Positions 45,492-55,124 of a stretch of DNA of 64,000 nucleotides are shown piece by piece. This DNA is from Solirubrobacteraceae bacterium (GTDB lineage Bacteria > Actinomycetota > Thermoleophilia > Solirubrobacterales > Solirubrobacteraceae), in contig JANWIP010000010.1 in NCBI GenBank assembly GCA_025449845.1, forward strand, positions 103,836 to 167,835. Direction: 5' to 3'. The first letter of the stretch is position 1. Every line of letters starts with the position of its first letter. A program made the translations under genes and the position numbers. Under the pieces are notes generated by a model that worked only from the letters and a program-made list of their open reading frames with translations, searched no databases and was not told where the DNA came from.

Positions 45492-45775
45492 CGCAACTGC
45501 TCCTCACCTTCGAAGAGCCCCATCTGGATGGCGTTGAAGAAGAGCGTGTTGGCACACTTGGTGCACGAGACGGGCACGTAGGGATAGAGGCCGTCCGTCC
45601 GATAGAGAGGCGCTTCCACAACGCTCCCAACCGTCCATGTGTTATCCAGGCAGATGACACACACGCGAGGCTCTGGCCAATGCTCTTCAAGCCACCTTGT
45701 CGCCCGCTCGCGCTCGTGGGACAACTGCCCTGGCGTCAGTCTCGACGAAGAGTCATTGGACACGTCGGCGAGCAT
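45488..45775 (-). CDS. Zinc-ribbon hypothetical protein
   Basis: A 95-residue protein with two Cys pairs (CVIC and CTKC, about 32 residues apart), LYPYVPVSCTKCANTLFF and an N-terminal helix ending RWLEEHWPEPRV. It is translationally coupled to the membrane protein that follows. The pair may form one unit; function unknown. Confidence 0.6.
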   Translation of the reverse strand: MLADVSNDSSSRLTPGQLSHERERATRWLEEHWPEPRVCVICLDNTWTVGSVVEAPLYRTDGLYPYVPVSCTKCANTLFFNAIQMGLFEGEEQLR

Positions 45776-45916
45776 ATCCCGAGCACGAGAGCCGCCTCAT
45801 TCGGTGTGTTTCACCTTAATACCAACGCCAGCCTCGCCTCCGTGGAAGCCCCAAGCAGCACTGGGTCAAGGTTGAAGCTTCGGCCGGCGCCAGACAGGAC
45901 GGCAGCCGGCGCCGCG

Positions 45917-46249
45917 TCAGCTGGCCTGGTCCTTCTTGCGACGACCCGGCCCGTGCATGGGGACGACGACGTCGTCCCCATCGGTATCGTCCACGTCGCG
46001 GACGGCATCGCCAACGCTCATCTTGCGATAGGCCAGAATGCGGGCCTCCATCTCGCTTTCGTCGAAAGGCGCCTGCGCGATCAGCATCGCGATGATCTCC
46101 GCGCGATTGGAGTTGGCGTCGTCGGCGAGATCCACCAGCTTGTCGAGGCGGTAGTGGATCGGGAGGGGGAGAGCCATTGACGTCGTCTTGCGCTCCGCGT
46201 CTCGCAGGCGCTGTCTCCGCCTAACCTGGATCTTGCGTGGCTCTCTCAT
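45917..46249 (-). CDS. Small basic protein, possible ribbon-helix-helix
   Basis: A 110-residue protein from ATG 46249 (GTGAGGAC upstream; the frame extends to 46315 without similarity). The N-terminus is very basic (REPRKIQVRRRQRLR), then LPIHYRLDKLVDLADDANSN and RAEIIAMLIAQAP, which read like a ribbon-helix-helix or CopG-type segment, with an acidic tail. It may be a lone DNA-binding regulator. Confidence 0.5.
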   Translation of the reverse strand: MREPRKIQVRRRQRLRDAERKTTSMALPLPIHYRLDKLVDLADDANSNRAEIIAMLIAQAPFDESEMEARILAYRKMSVGDAVRDVDDTDGDDVVVPMHGPGRRKKDQAS

Positions 46250-46315
46250 GTCCTCACAGTACACCGTCTTCAACGGGCTTGGTTGTGGTTGTGTCCCATA
46301 CAGGCCAGGCCGCAA

Positions 46316-46764
46316 CGGTCATGCAACGAAGATACAGGCGTCTCCGGCAGAAAAAAATGATCCTTCTGCAAATCTTGTCGTTATAAGCTACCATCAATGA
46401 GTATATCGTCTATATAGATTCTGAGGGGAGTCGTGCGAGATGACATGCAAGGAGTCCCGGATCCAGCCGAGCAGCCTTCGCTCGCCACCGCCCAGGGTCC
46501 TGCACAAAGCCGAGATGCTCGGCCGTGGGGCGCTCGACTGTTGCCGCGCACTGGCATTGGGGGCAGGCGCGTGTATAGGCGTCGCGGTCACGATGTTGGT
46601 CGTCGTGCGCATCCGCAAGAGAGGGGCACCGACCATCAACCGGCTGGCCTTGTTCGGCGACCTCGGATATGCCGATCTCCCCTTGTAAAGATCCGGAGCA
46701 GGTCCACAGCCGACGGCTCATCCCGTGAGACCAGACAGATGAGGCTTGGGGCGAGTAGGGTCGC
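46316..46764. other. Gene-poor stretch before purF, weak small ORF
   Basis: No strong gene. A plus-strand frame at 46440-46688 (82 codons) has one hydrophobic segment (LALGAGACIGVAVTMLVVV), but its ribosome-binding site is weak and other frames overlap it. I cannot decide whether it is real. Confidence 0.25.
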
Positions 46765-48315
46765 TCAGGCTCGCACGAGGGGGAGGGCCTGGCTCTCACC
46801 TGACTGAGCAGACGAGGAGCCCGGCTCGTCGGCCTCCCGGCCAACTGCGCCACCCTCCAAGGCGTACTTCCCGCCGGCCTCGCCCGTGCGATCGAGCGGG
46901 TACTGGCCGGTGAAGCAGGCGTCGCAGTGCGTGGCGCGGGTGGCACCGACGGCCTCGTAGACACCCTCAAGCGAGAGGTAGTGCAGCGAGTCGCAGCCCA
47001 GCTCCTCGGCGACCTCGTCGGTGGTGCGGCCGTGCGCGATCATCTCCTCGCGCGTGCTCATATCGATGCCGTAGTGACAGGGGTGCTTGATGGGCGGCGC
47101 GGAGATGCGCATGTGCACCTCGCTGGCGCCCGCGTCGCGCAGCATCTGCACTATCTGCCGCGTGGTGTTGCCGCGCACGATCGAGTCATCGACCACCACC
47201 AGGCGCTTGCCGGCGATGACCTCGGGCAGTGGATTGAACTTCAGGCGCAATCCGTGTTTGCGCAGCTCCTGGCCGGGCTGGATGAAGGTGCGCGCTACGT
47301 AGCGGTTCTTGACGAAGCCGTCGTCCTGGGGGATGCCGCTGGCGCGCGCCAAGCCGCGGGCGGCGGCGTTGCCGGAGTCGGGGACCGCGATCACCAGGTC
47401 GGCCTCCACCGGCGCCTCGCGCCAGAGGATCTCGCCCATGCGCCCGCGCGCGACCTGTAGCACCTGCCCGTGCATGCGCGAGTCGGGGCGCGCGAAGTAG
47501 ATGTACTCGAACACGCAGAAGGCCTTGCGCGCGTCGGGGGTGACGACGCGGCTCTGCACCCCCTCCTCGCTGAGCGTCACGACCTCGCCTGGCTGCACGT
47601 CGCGCAGGTGTGTGGCGCCGATGATGTCCAGGGCGCAGGACTCGCTGGCCACGCAGTGGCGCACCTCGCCTCCCGGCTCGGTGGGCTTGAGCACGCCCAG
47701 GGCGAGCGGGCGCAGGCCGTGGGGATCGCGGAAGGCCACCACGCGGTCCTTGGTCATCACCACGATCGAGAAGGCTCCGCGCAGGCGGGGCAGCACGTCG
47801 GCGATCGCATCCTCGATGCGCTCCGCGGGATGCGTGGCGATCAAGGCCGCGACGATCTCGGAGTCCGAGGTGGAGCTGAAGGTGACGCCGCGCTCGCTCA
47901 GCTCGTCGTGCAGCTCCACAGCGTTGATCAGGTTGCCATTGTGCGCCAACGCCAGCTCGCGCGAGGTGCCGTTGCGCCCCGCGCTGCGCTGCACCGGCTG
48001 GGAGTTCTCCCAGGCATTCGAGCCCGTCGTGGAGTAGCGCACGTGGCCGATCGCCAGTTCGCCGGCGAGCGTGTGCAGGTCGTTCTCGGTGAAGACCTGG
48101 CTGACAAGTCCCAGCTCGCGGCGCGTGATGATGTGGCCCCCGCGGTCGGCCGCGGCGATCCCCGCCGACTCCTGCCCGCGGTGCTGAAGGGCGTAGAGCG
48201 CGAAGTAAGAGAGACGCGAGACCTCGTGGCCGGGTGCGTATATGCCAAACACGCCGCACTCATCACGCGGTCCATCGCGATCCTCTGCGCGCCGGGGCAC
48301 AGGCCTCACCCCCAC
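46765..48315 (-). CDS. purF: Amidophosphoribosyltransferase
   Basis: A 516-residue protein that commits PRPP to purines. A short propeptide precedes the N-terminal nucleophile (Cys20 in ECGVFGIYAP), followed by the glutaminase domain (LQHRGQESAG, HNGNL) and the phosphoribosyl loop (VVVDDSIVRGNTTRQI). CDACFTGQYP and the Cys in CHYGID match Fe-S ligand positions of the B. subtilis enzyme. After GGKYALEGG the C-terminus carries an extra tail (EGGAVGREADEPGSS) that is a copy of the repeat also found in purL and purC. It lies 16 bases downstream of purL. Confidence 0.93.
   Translation of the reverse strand: MGVRPVPRRAEDRDGPRDECGVFGIYAPGHEVSRLSYFALYALQHRGQESAGIAAADRGGHIITRRELGLVSQVFTENDLHTLAGELAIGHVRYSTTGSNAWENSQPVQRSAGRNGTSRELALAHNGNLINAVELHDELSERGVTFSSTSDSEIVAALIATHPAERIEDAIADVLPRLRGAFSIVVMTKDRVVAFRDPHGLRPLALGVLKPTEPGGEVRHCVASESCALDIIGATHLRDVQPGEVVTLSEEGVQSRVVTPDARKAFCVFEYIYFARPDSRMHGQVLQVARGRMGEILWREAPVEADLVIAVPDSGNAAARGLARASGIPQDDGFVKNRYVARTFIQPGQELRKHGLRLKFNPLPEVIAGKRLVVVDDSIVRGNTTRQIVQMLRDAGASEVHMRISAPPIKHPCHYGIDMSTREEMIAHGRTTDEVAEELGCDSLHYLSLEGVYEAVGATRATHCDACFTGQYPLDRTGEAGGKYALEGGAVGREADEPGSSSAQSGESQALPLVRA
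46812..46859. repeat. Palindromic repeat copy inside purF
   Basis: A 48-bp copy, the most degenerate of three: CCCTCCA at 46853-46859 is kept, but the other arm reads ACGAGGA. The inner GGCC-TCC-CGGCC hairpin is intact. It reads as EGGAVGREADEPGSS. Confidence 0.75.
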
Positions 48316-48331
48316 AAGCTAGCAGCCGGGG

Positions 48332-50656
48332 TCATGAAAACAGCTCGGCCAGTGCCTGGTGAGCGCTGGACAGTTCCTCAAGCGACCAATTCATGCTCTG
48401 CCCGCCGAGCGCGATACGCAGCTCCTGGCCGCGCACGGTGCCGATGACGCGCACGTAGGTGCGCCGGCCAAGGGAGCGCACACCGCTGACGGGGCCACTC
48501 ACGAGAAAGCCTCCGGACCCCTCGCCGAAGAGGGCCTCGAACGGATCGCCGCTGTCCTCTCCTCCATGCTCCGCCTCGCTCCCATGCACCGCCTCACGTC
48601 CGTGCACCAACGCGCCTCCAAGCTCCACCTCGGCGCCTAGTCCACCCGCCAGGCAGCACTCAGCCAGGGCTGTGGCAAGCCCCCCCTCAGCGATGTCGTG
48701 CGCGCTGGAGAGCGCGCCCACGCCCACGGCTCCCCGCACGGCGAACTGCGCGGAGCGCACAGCCCCCACGTCGATGTCGGGGAGACCATCGGGCAACGCC
48801 TCGCCGCGCAGCTTGGCCAGCTCGCTTGCGGGCAGCGAGGGAGCGAATGGTCCGACGAGCGCGATCGTGTCTCCCTCTCGGGCGAAGCCCAGACGCCCGG
48901 CCCGGGCCGCATCGGGCAGGCGGCCGACCATGCCGATGACGGGGGTTGGGTAGATCGGGCCCGAGGCGCCCTCGTTGTAGAGCGACACATTGCCGCCGAC
49001 GATCGGCGCCTCCAGCGCGCGGCAGGCCTCGCCCAGGCCGCGCACGGCTTCAGTGAGCTGCCAGGCGATGTGCGGCTTCTCGGGATTAGCGAAGTTGAGG
49101 TTGTTAGTGGTCCCCAGCGGCTCGGCGCCCACGCAGGCGAGATTTGAGGCGCACTCAAGCACCGCCTCGATCGTCCCCCGGTAGGGATCGGCGGCCACGC
49201 GCCGGCCGTTGCAGTCGATCGACACCGCCAGGGCGGAGCCGTCGGGCAGCTGCAGCACGGCGGCATCGGCCTGCTCGGGCCGGCGAACCGTGCGCGACTG
49301 CACGATCGCGTCGTAGTGCTCGAAGAGCGGGCGGCGCGAGGCGATGTTGGGCGAGGCCAGCAGCGCCAGCAGCGTGTCGCGCGGGGAGGCCCCGGGCGCG
49401 ATCACGGGCGCGGGCACCGGGTAGACGGGCTCGCTGGGCCGCGCGGGCGCAAGGTCATACAGCGGGCAGTCATCGACCAGCGCGCGCACGGGCATATCTC
49501 CCACAAGCAGCTCTCCCGCGAACACCCGCAGACGCCCCGAGTCGGTGATGGTGCCGATCGCGGTGCCGCCGACCTCCCACTTCTCGCACAGCGCCAGCAC
49601 CGCATCTACCTTGGCGGGCTCCACCACACAGAGCATCCGCTCCTGGGACTCGGAGACCATTACCTCGAAGGGCTCGAGATCGGGCTCGCGCAAGGGGACG
49701 CGCCGCACATCGATGTCGAGCCCCACCTCGCCTTTGGAGGCCATCTCGGCGGCCGAGGATGTCAAGCCGGCGGCACCCAGGTCCTGCAGGGCGACGAGCA
49801 GTCCTTGCTCCAGCAGCTCCAGCGAGCACTCCAGCAGCTTCTTCTCCTCGAAGGGATCGCCGACCTGCACGGTCGGGCGCTTGTCATCGTACGATGGGAA
49901 AGTAGAGGGGCCCGGCTCGCCGCCTTCGGCGGCTGTGCCACCCTCTATGCCTAGCTCGGCCGATGCGAGGACCGAGGCTCCGCCGATGCCGTCGCGCCCG
50001 GTGGAGGCGCCGAACAACACCAGCACATTGCCGGGGCCAGCCGCCGCGCTGCGCACCAGGCGCTCGCGCGGCGCCAGGCCGAGCGCCATCGCGTTGACCA
50101 GGCAGTTGTGCTCGTACGGCTCCTCGAAGTAGACCTCGCCCCCGACGGTGGGCACCCCGATCGAGTTGCCGTAGTGCCCAATCCCCGCCACGGTCCCGTC
50201 GAGCAGGTAGCGCGAACGGGCCGAGGTCGCCTCGCCGAAGCGCAGCGAGTCGAGCACGGCTATCGGTCTTGCCCCGATCGCGAAGATGTCGCGCAGGATG
50301 CCGCCTACGCCCGTCGCGGCTCCCTGGAATGGCTCGACGGCCGAGGGATGGTTGTGAGACTCCACCTTGAAGGCGCACACGAGCCCGTCGCCGACATCGA
50401 CGGCGCCCGCGTTCTCTCCCGGCCCCATCACCACGTAGCGCCCTTCGGTGGGCAGGGTGCGCAGCAGCTTCTTGGAGTGCTTGTAGGCGCAGTGCTCACT
50501 CCACAGCAGCGAGTACATCGCCAGCTCGACCTGGTTGGGAGGCCCTTCCTGCTTCTCACAGACGAGCTCATACTCGGCGCGGGTCAATCCCAACGCCAGC
50601 GCATCCTCGACTGTGGGCAGTGCCGCGTCCTGCTGCTGGGGCAGCGTTTCAGACAC
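48332..50656 (-). CDS. purL: FGAM synthase, small-type PurL
   Basis: A 774-residue protein in the PurSQL form of FGAM synthase. AMYSLLWSEHCAYKHSK, GVGGILRDIFAIGARPIA, GGNVSLYNE and SSAHDIAEGGLA are diagnostic. GTG 50656 overlaps the purQ stop by eight bases; the longer frame to 50734 lies in purQ. Two insertions stand out: a palindromic repeat (EGGTAAEGGEPGPS near residue 240) between GGASVLASAEL and DDKRPTVQVGDPF, and a low-complexity HG-x-EA stretch (VHGREAVHGSEAEHGGE) near 700. Confidence 0.92.
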   Translation of the reverse strand: MSETLPQQQDAALPTVEDALALGLTRAEYELVCEKQEGPPNQVELAMYSLLWSEHCAYKHSKKLLRTLPTEGRYVVMGPGENAGAVDVGDGLVCAFKVESHNHPSAVEPFQGAATGVGGILRDIFAIGARPIAVLDSLRFGEATSARSRYLLDGTVAGIGHYGNSIGVPTVGGEVYFEEPYEHNCLVNAMALGLAPRERLVRSAAAGPGNVLVLFGASTGRDGIGGASVLASAELGIEGGTAAEGGEPGPSTFPSYDDKRPTVQVGDPFEEKKLLECSLELLEQGLLVALQDLGAAGLTSSAAEMASKGEVGLDIDVRRVPLREPDLEPFEVMVSESQERMLCVVEPAKVDAVLALCEKWEVGGTAIGTITDSGRLRVFAGELLVGDMPVRALVDDCPLYDLAPARPSEPVYPVPAPVIAPGASPRDTLLALLASPNIASRRPLFEHYDAIVQSRTVRRPEQADAAVLQLPDGSALAVSIDCNGRRVAADPYRGTIEAVLECASNLACVGAEPLGTTNNLNFANPEKPHIAWQLTEAVRGLGEACRALEAPIVGGNVSLYNEGASGPIYPTPVIGMVGRLPDAARAGRLGFAREGDTIALVGPFAPSLPASELAKLRGEALPDGLPDIDVGAVRSAQFAVRGAVGVGALSSAHDIAEGGLATALAECCLAGGLGAEVELGGALVHGREAVHGSEAEHGGEDSGDPFEALFGEGSGGFLVSGPVSGVRSLGRRTYVRVIGTVRGQELRIALGGQSMNWSLEELSSAHQALAELFS
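49903..49947. repeat. Palindromic repeat copy inside purL
   Basis: A 45-bp copy with perfect outer arms TAGAGGG/CCCTCTA and a perfect inner hairpin GCCGCC-TTC-GGCGGC. It is three bases shorter than the purC copy, so the frame is kept. It reads as EGGTAAEGGEPGPS. Confidence 0.85.
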
Positions 50657-51317
50657 GCGCGCCCTCCACCGCCAGGCGCATGGACTGGAAGATGCACAGT
50701 CCATCCGTGGACCCCGTGAGCGGGTCGACGGCATGCTCGGGATGCGGCATCAGCCCGAAGACGTTACCCGCGGCGTTGCGCACCCCGGCGATGTCACGCA
50801 GCGAGCCATTGAAGTTCTGCGCGGAGGCGTAACGCAGCACGACCTGCCCCTCCGCTTCGAGCTCGTCAAGCGTGGACTCATCGGTGTAGTAGCGCCCCCA
50901 CGAGTGCTTGGCCGGGATGCTCAGCGAAGGCGTACAGGCGCGCGTGAAATGTGTGTCCCCCTGCACAACCTCCAGATCGACCTGCCGGAAGGTGAAACGC
51001 CGGTTGGCGTTGGGCAGCAGTGCTCCCGGCAGCAGATGTGCCTCGCAGAGCACCTGAAAGCCGTTGCAGATGCCCAACACCAATCCTCCGTCGTTGGCGA
51101 ACTCAATCACCGCCTCCATCACGGGCGCAAAGCGCGCAATCGCCCCCGCGCGCAGATAGTCCCCATAGGAGAAACCTCCCGGCACGACTACAGCGTCAAC
51201 GCCTTTCAGATCCCGCTCGCCGTGCCACAAAAGCTCCGCGTCCCCAACGCGCCGCGCGGCGTGCAGCGCGTCGACCTCGTCGCACGATCCCGGAAACTGG
51301 AGGACGCCGAATTTCAT
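50649..51317 (-). CDS. purQ: FGAM synthase glutaminase subunit
   Basis: A 222-residue class I glutamine amidotransferase: VVPGGFSYGDYLR, GICNGFQVLCEA with the catalytic Cys, and GLMPHPEHAVD with the His. It provides ammonia to PurL. ATG 51317 overlaps the stop of the upstream vapC gene (ATGA), so translation is coupled to a toxin gene. It overlaps purL downstream. Confidence 0.93.
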   Translation of the reverse strand: MKFGVLQFPGSCDEVDALHAARRVGDAELLWHGERDLKGVDAVVVPGGFSYGDYLRAGAIARFAPVMEAVIEFANDGGLVLGICNGFQVLCEAHLLPGALLPNANRRFTFRQVDLEVVQGDTHFTRACTPSLSIPAKHSWGRYYTDESTLDELEAEGQVVLRYASAQNFNGSLRDIAGVRNAAGNVFGLMPHPEHAVDPLTGSTDGLCIFQSMRLAVEGARV

Positions 51318-51748
51318 CGCAGCGTCGCCACCGCCTCGACATCGGCCGGGTCGATGCGCTGAAGACCGGGGATCCCATCGAAATCCCTGTCGGGGCTCAG
51401 GATGGCCTCGATCCCGCGATTGAGCGCTTGTGCCGCGAAGATCGAGTCGCGCACATCGAGCTGCTTGTGCTCAGACCACAAGTCCAAGGCGCGCTCCATG
51501 TCGCGTGGCTCAACGGTGTGCAGTGACAAGATACGCGCGATTGTGCGCGCTGCGCTCACCACATCGGCACGGTCCTTCGCTCGGCGAAGGTGAACGTAGG
51601 CGAACTCGTGGATCAGCTCGATGCTGGCCTCCGCGGCGACGCGCCCCCCCTGCACTTCGCGCAGAATTGCTCGGCAGGGCTCGCGGTACCGATGCTCGAC
51701 TCCAAGCGCGTATACGAATACTGCCGTGTCAAAAAGAAAGCGCCGCAC
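51314..51748 (-). CDS. VapC-type PIN toxin between purS and purQ
   Basis: A 144-residue PIN protein: FLFDTAVFVYALG, EASIELIHEFAYVHL and DVRDSIFAAQALNRG then ILSPDRDFDG give the acidic active-site residues. It is eight bases after vapB and its TGA overlaps the purQ ATG. The family cleaves RNA. Its insertion splits the usual purS-purQ-purL order. Confidence 0.85.
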   Translation of the reverse strand: MRRFLFDTAVFVYALGVEHRYREPCRAILREVQGGRVAAEASIELIHEFAYVHLRRAKDRADVVSAARTIARILSLHTVEPRDMERALDLWSEHKQLDVRDSIFAAQALNRGIEAILSPDRDFDGIPGLQRIDPADVEAVATLR

Positions 51749-51755
51749 CCGCGAG

Positions 51756-52019
51756 TCAATCGAAAGTGTCAGCGTTCATGTCTTCGATCATCTGCCGCTT
51801 CATGATCGGCCAGTCGTCAACGGGCATGGGCTCCGCGTCGAGCAATGTCTGGATCGCTTGGGCACGAGCATCCTGCGTGCTTGACAGCTTCTCGTCGATC
51901 GCCTCGCGAATTAGGGCTCCCATCGAAATCCCCCGCCGCGCCGCGGTCTCCCGCAGGCGCCGATGCAATTCATCGTCAAGCAGCAACTGGGTTCGGCGGG
52001 TCAGAGCAGGAGAAGACAT
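51756..52019 (-). CDS. VapB-type antitoxin (ribbon-helix-helix)
   Basis: An 87-residue protein: an N-terminal strand (RTQLLLDDELHRRLRE), ISMGALIREAIDEKL as the helix pair, and a C-terminal tail with DDWPIMKRQMIEDM. Its ATG 52019 is 12 bases from a 26-bp palindrome that is the obvious candidate operator. Confidence 0.82.
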   Translation of the reverse strand: MSSPALTRRTQLLLDDELHRRLRETAARRGISMGALIREAIDEKLSSTQDARAQAIQTLLDAEPMPVDDWPIMKRQMIEDMNADTFD

Positions 52020-52030
52020 GCGCCTACGCT

Positions 52031-52056
52031 AGCACATGCACATATGTACATGTGCT
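52031..52056. promoter_or_regulatory. 26-bp palindromic operator of the inserted vapBC
   Basis: AGCACATG and CATGTGCT arms enclose ACATATGT; only one mirrored position pair mismatches. It lies in the 41-base gap between purS and vapB, so the toxin-antitoxin pair can be autoregulated inside the purine operon. Confidence 0.7.
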
Positions 52057-52060
52057 CCAC

Positions 52061-52294
52061 TCATTTTTCCTCGGCTAGTAGCTGGACCTCGTAATCCTCG
52101 ATCAGCGGGTTGGCGAGCAGCTTCTCGCACATCGAGTCCAGCTGCGAAGAGTCCTCCACGTCCAGCTCCACGAGCCGCCCGATGTGCACGTTGCTTGCAC
52201 CCGCGAAGCCCAGCGCGGGCAGCGCGCGCTGCACCGCCTCGCCCTGTGGGTCGAGGATGCCGGCCTTGGGGCGGATCAGCACACGCGCGCGCAT
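52061..52294 (-). CDS. purS: FGAM synthase PurS subunit
   Basis: A 77-residue protein with VLIRPKAGILDPQGEAVQRA and LGFAGASNVHIGR, diagnostic of PurS, which bridges PurL and PurQ. ATG 52294 overlaps the purC stop (TGATG). The longer frame to 52321 is inside purC. Confidence 0.9.
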   Translation of the reverse strand: MRARVLIRPKAGILDPQGEAVQRALPALGFAGASNVHIGRLVELDVEDSSQLDSMCEKLLANPLIEDYEVQLLAEEK

Positions 52295-53241
52295 CAGGAT
52301 CCAGCGGTCCGGTCGAGCCACGCCTGAAACGGCTCGCCGGCGATGCGCTCATACGCTTCTACGTACCTCGCACGCGTGCCGGTGACGACATCCTCGGGGA
52401 TGGTCGGTGCGGGCGGCTTCTTATCCCAGCCGCTTGCAGCCGCCCAGTCGCGCACGTACTGCTTGTCGAAGCTCGGCTGGCCGCGCCCCGGCTCGTAGCC
52501 GTCAACCGGCCAGTAGCGTGAGGAGTCGGGCGTGAGCACCTCGTCGCCCACCACCAGCTCGGGGTGGGCGGGGTCCTCATAATCCAAGCCGAACTCGAAC
52601 TTCGTGTCTGCCAGGATCACGCCGCGCTCGCGTGCGTGGGCGGCCGCGAAGGAGTACAGCTCGATCGAGACCTCGCGCACGCGGTCCATCAGCGCCCGAT
52701 CGCCCACCAACTGCGCGGCACGCTCGAAGTCGATCGCCTCGTCGTGGCCGACCTCGGCCTTAGTCGAAGGCGTGAAGATCGGCTCGGGTAGTTGCTCTGA
52801 CTCGCGCAGCCCTGCTGGCAGCTCGATGCCCGAGACGGCGCCAGTGGCGGTGTAGTCCTTCCAGCCCGAACCCGTGATGTAGCCGCGCACCACGCACTCG
52901 ACCGGCAGCATCTCCAGGCGCCGCACCACGAGCCCCCGTCCGAGGGCCTCCGCGGGTACGCCCTCGGTCGCCGATATCAGGTGGTTGGCGACGATCTCTC
53001 GGGTCAGCGCAAACCAGAAGACCGACAACCCTGTGAGCACCTTGCCCTTATCCGGGATGAGCGTCGGATGTACCGCGTCGTAAGTGGAGATCCGGTCGCT
53101 GGCGACCATCAGCAGACGGTCGTGCGACTGGGAAATGGAGGGGCCCGGCTCGCCGGCCTGCCGGCCGGCTGCGCCACCCTCCAGCCCATACATCTCGCGC
53201 ACCTTCCCGCTGGTGATGAGGGGGAGGTCGGCGAGGGCGCT
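52294..53241 (-). CDS. purC: SAICAR synthetase
   Basis: About 315 residues. SGKVREMYGL, LLMVASDRISTYD and FWFALT near the N-terminus and EFGLDYED and DEVLTPDSSRYWP later define PurC, which joins Asp to CAIR using ATP. A palindromic repeat (EGGAAGRQAGEPGPS) is inserted exactly between MYGL and DRLLMVASDR, where related enzymes have only a few residues. I chose GTG 53241; a TTG at 53262 would add seven residues. Confidence 0.9.
   Translation of the reverse strand, partial: SALADLPLITSGKVREMYGLEGGAAGRQAGEPGPSISQSHDRLLMVASDRISTYDAVHPTLIPDKGKVLTGLSVFWFALTREIVANHLISATEGVPAEALGRGLVVRRLEMLPVECVVRGYITGSGWKDYTATGAVSGIELPAGLRESEQLPEPIFTPSTKAEVGHDEAIDFERAAQLVGDRALMDRVREVSIELYSFAAAHARERGVILADTKFEFGLDYEDPAHPELVVGDEVLTPDSSRYWPVDGYEPGRGQPSFDKQYVRDWAAASGWDKKPPAPTIPEDVVTGTRARYVEAYERIAGEPFQAWLDRTAGS
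53136..53183. repeat. Palindromic repeat copy inside purC
   Basis: A 48-bp copy with perfect outer arms TGGAGGG/CCCTCCA and inner GCCGG/CCGGC. Similarity to the purL copy continues outward (GGGAAA and ACGA/ACGA-type bases to about 53121), so the full unit may be about 63 bp. Confidence 0.85.
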
Positions 53242-53289
53242 CACGAGGCGCGATGCTAGCAACGCCAGCGGCCGCGATGCCTGCGCGCG

Positions 53290-54585
<1,296 letters not shown>

Positions 54586-54648
54586 CTCACGATTATCGCC
54601 GTCGCCGGGATCGGACGCGGACTCGTCGCGCACCGCAGCGCGAGGGAG

Positions 54649-55122
54649 CTAAGCCGCGAGGATGCGCGCCGCGAGGATCGCGGCATTGCGAGGGTTGTCA
54701 AGACCCACGCACGCGACCGGCACGCCCGGCGGCATCTGCACGATCGAGAGGATCGCGTCCAGGCCCCCCGCCGCGCTCAGGCGGCTTGTGAGCGGCACTC
54801 CGATCACGGGGAGGTCCGTATGCGCAGCAACCGCTCCCGGCAAGGCTGCGGAGATGCCCGCGCCGGCGATGATCACGCGCAGGCCGCGCATCTTCGCGTT
54901 CTTGGCGTATTCAGCCACCATGTCGGGCTCGCGATGGGCGCTCATCACACGCAGCTCGTGCATGATGTCGCGCTCCTGCAGCTCCGCTGCCGCCTTTTCC
55001 ATCGCCTCCATGTCGCTCTTGGAGCCCATTACGATGCCCACCAGCGGGGCGTTCACGTCGATCTCCGTCAGCGTCGACTCGACCTCGGTCAGGGGCGTCG
55101 ATATCGGGGAGACATCGCCCAT
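54649..55122 (-). CDS. purE: N5-CAIR mutase
   Basis: A 157-residue protein with VGIVMGSKSDMEAM, VMSAHREPDMVAEYAK and IAGAGISAALPGAVAAHTDL, the PurE class I pattern, then VIGVPLTSRLSAAGGLDAIL. It moves the carboxyl group in AIR metabolism. It is two bases after purD and tightly placed before purB. No purK is in the window. Confidence 0.93.
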   Translation of the reverse strand: MGDVSPISTPLTEVESTLTEIDVNAPLVGIVMGSKSDMEAMEKAAAELQERDIMHELRVMSAHREPDMVAEYAKNAKMRGLRVIIAGAGISAALPGAVAAHTDLPVIGVPLTSRLSAAGGLDAILSIVQMPPGVPVACVGLDNPRNAAILAARILAA

Positions 55123-55124
55123 GC

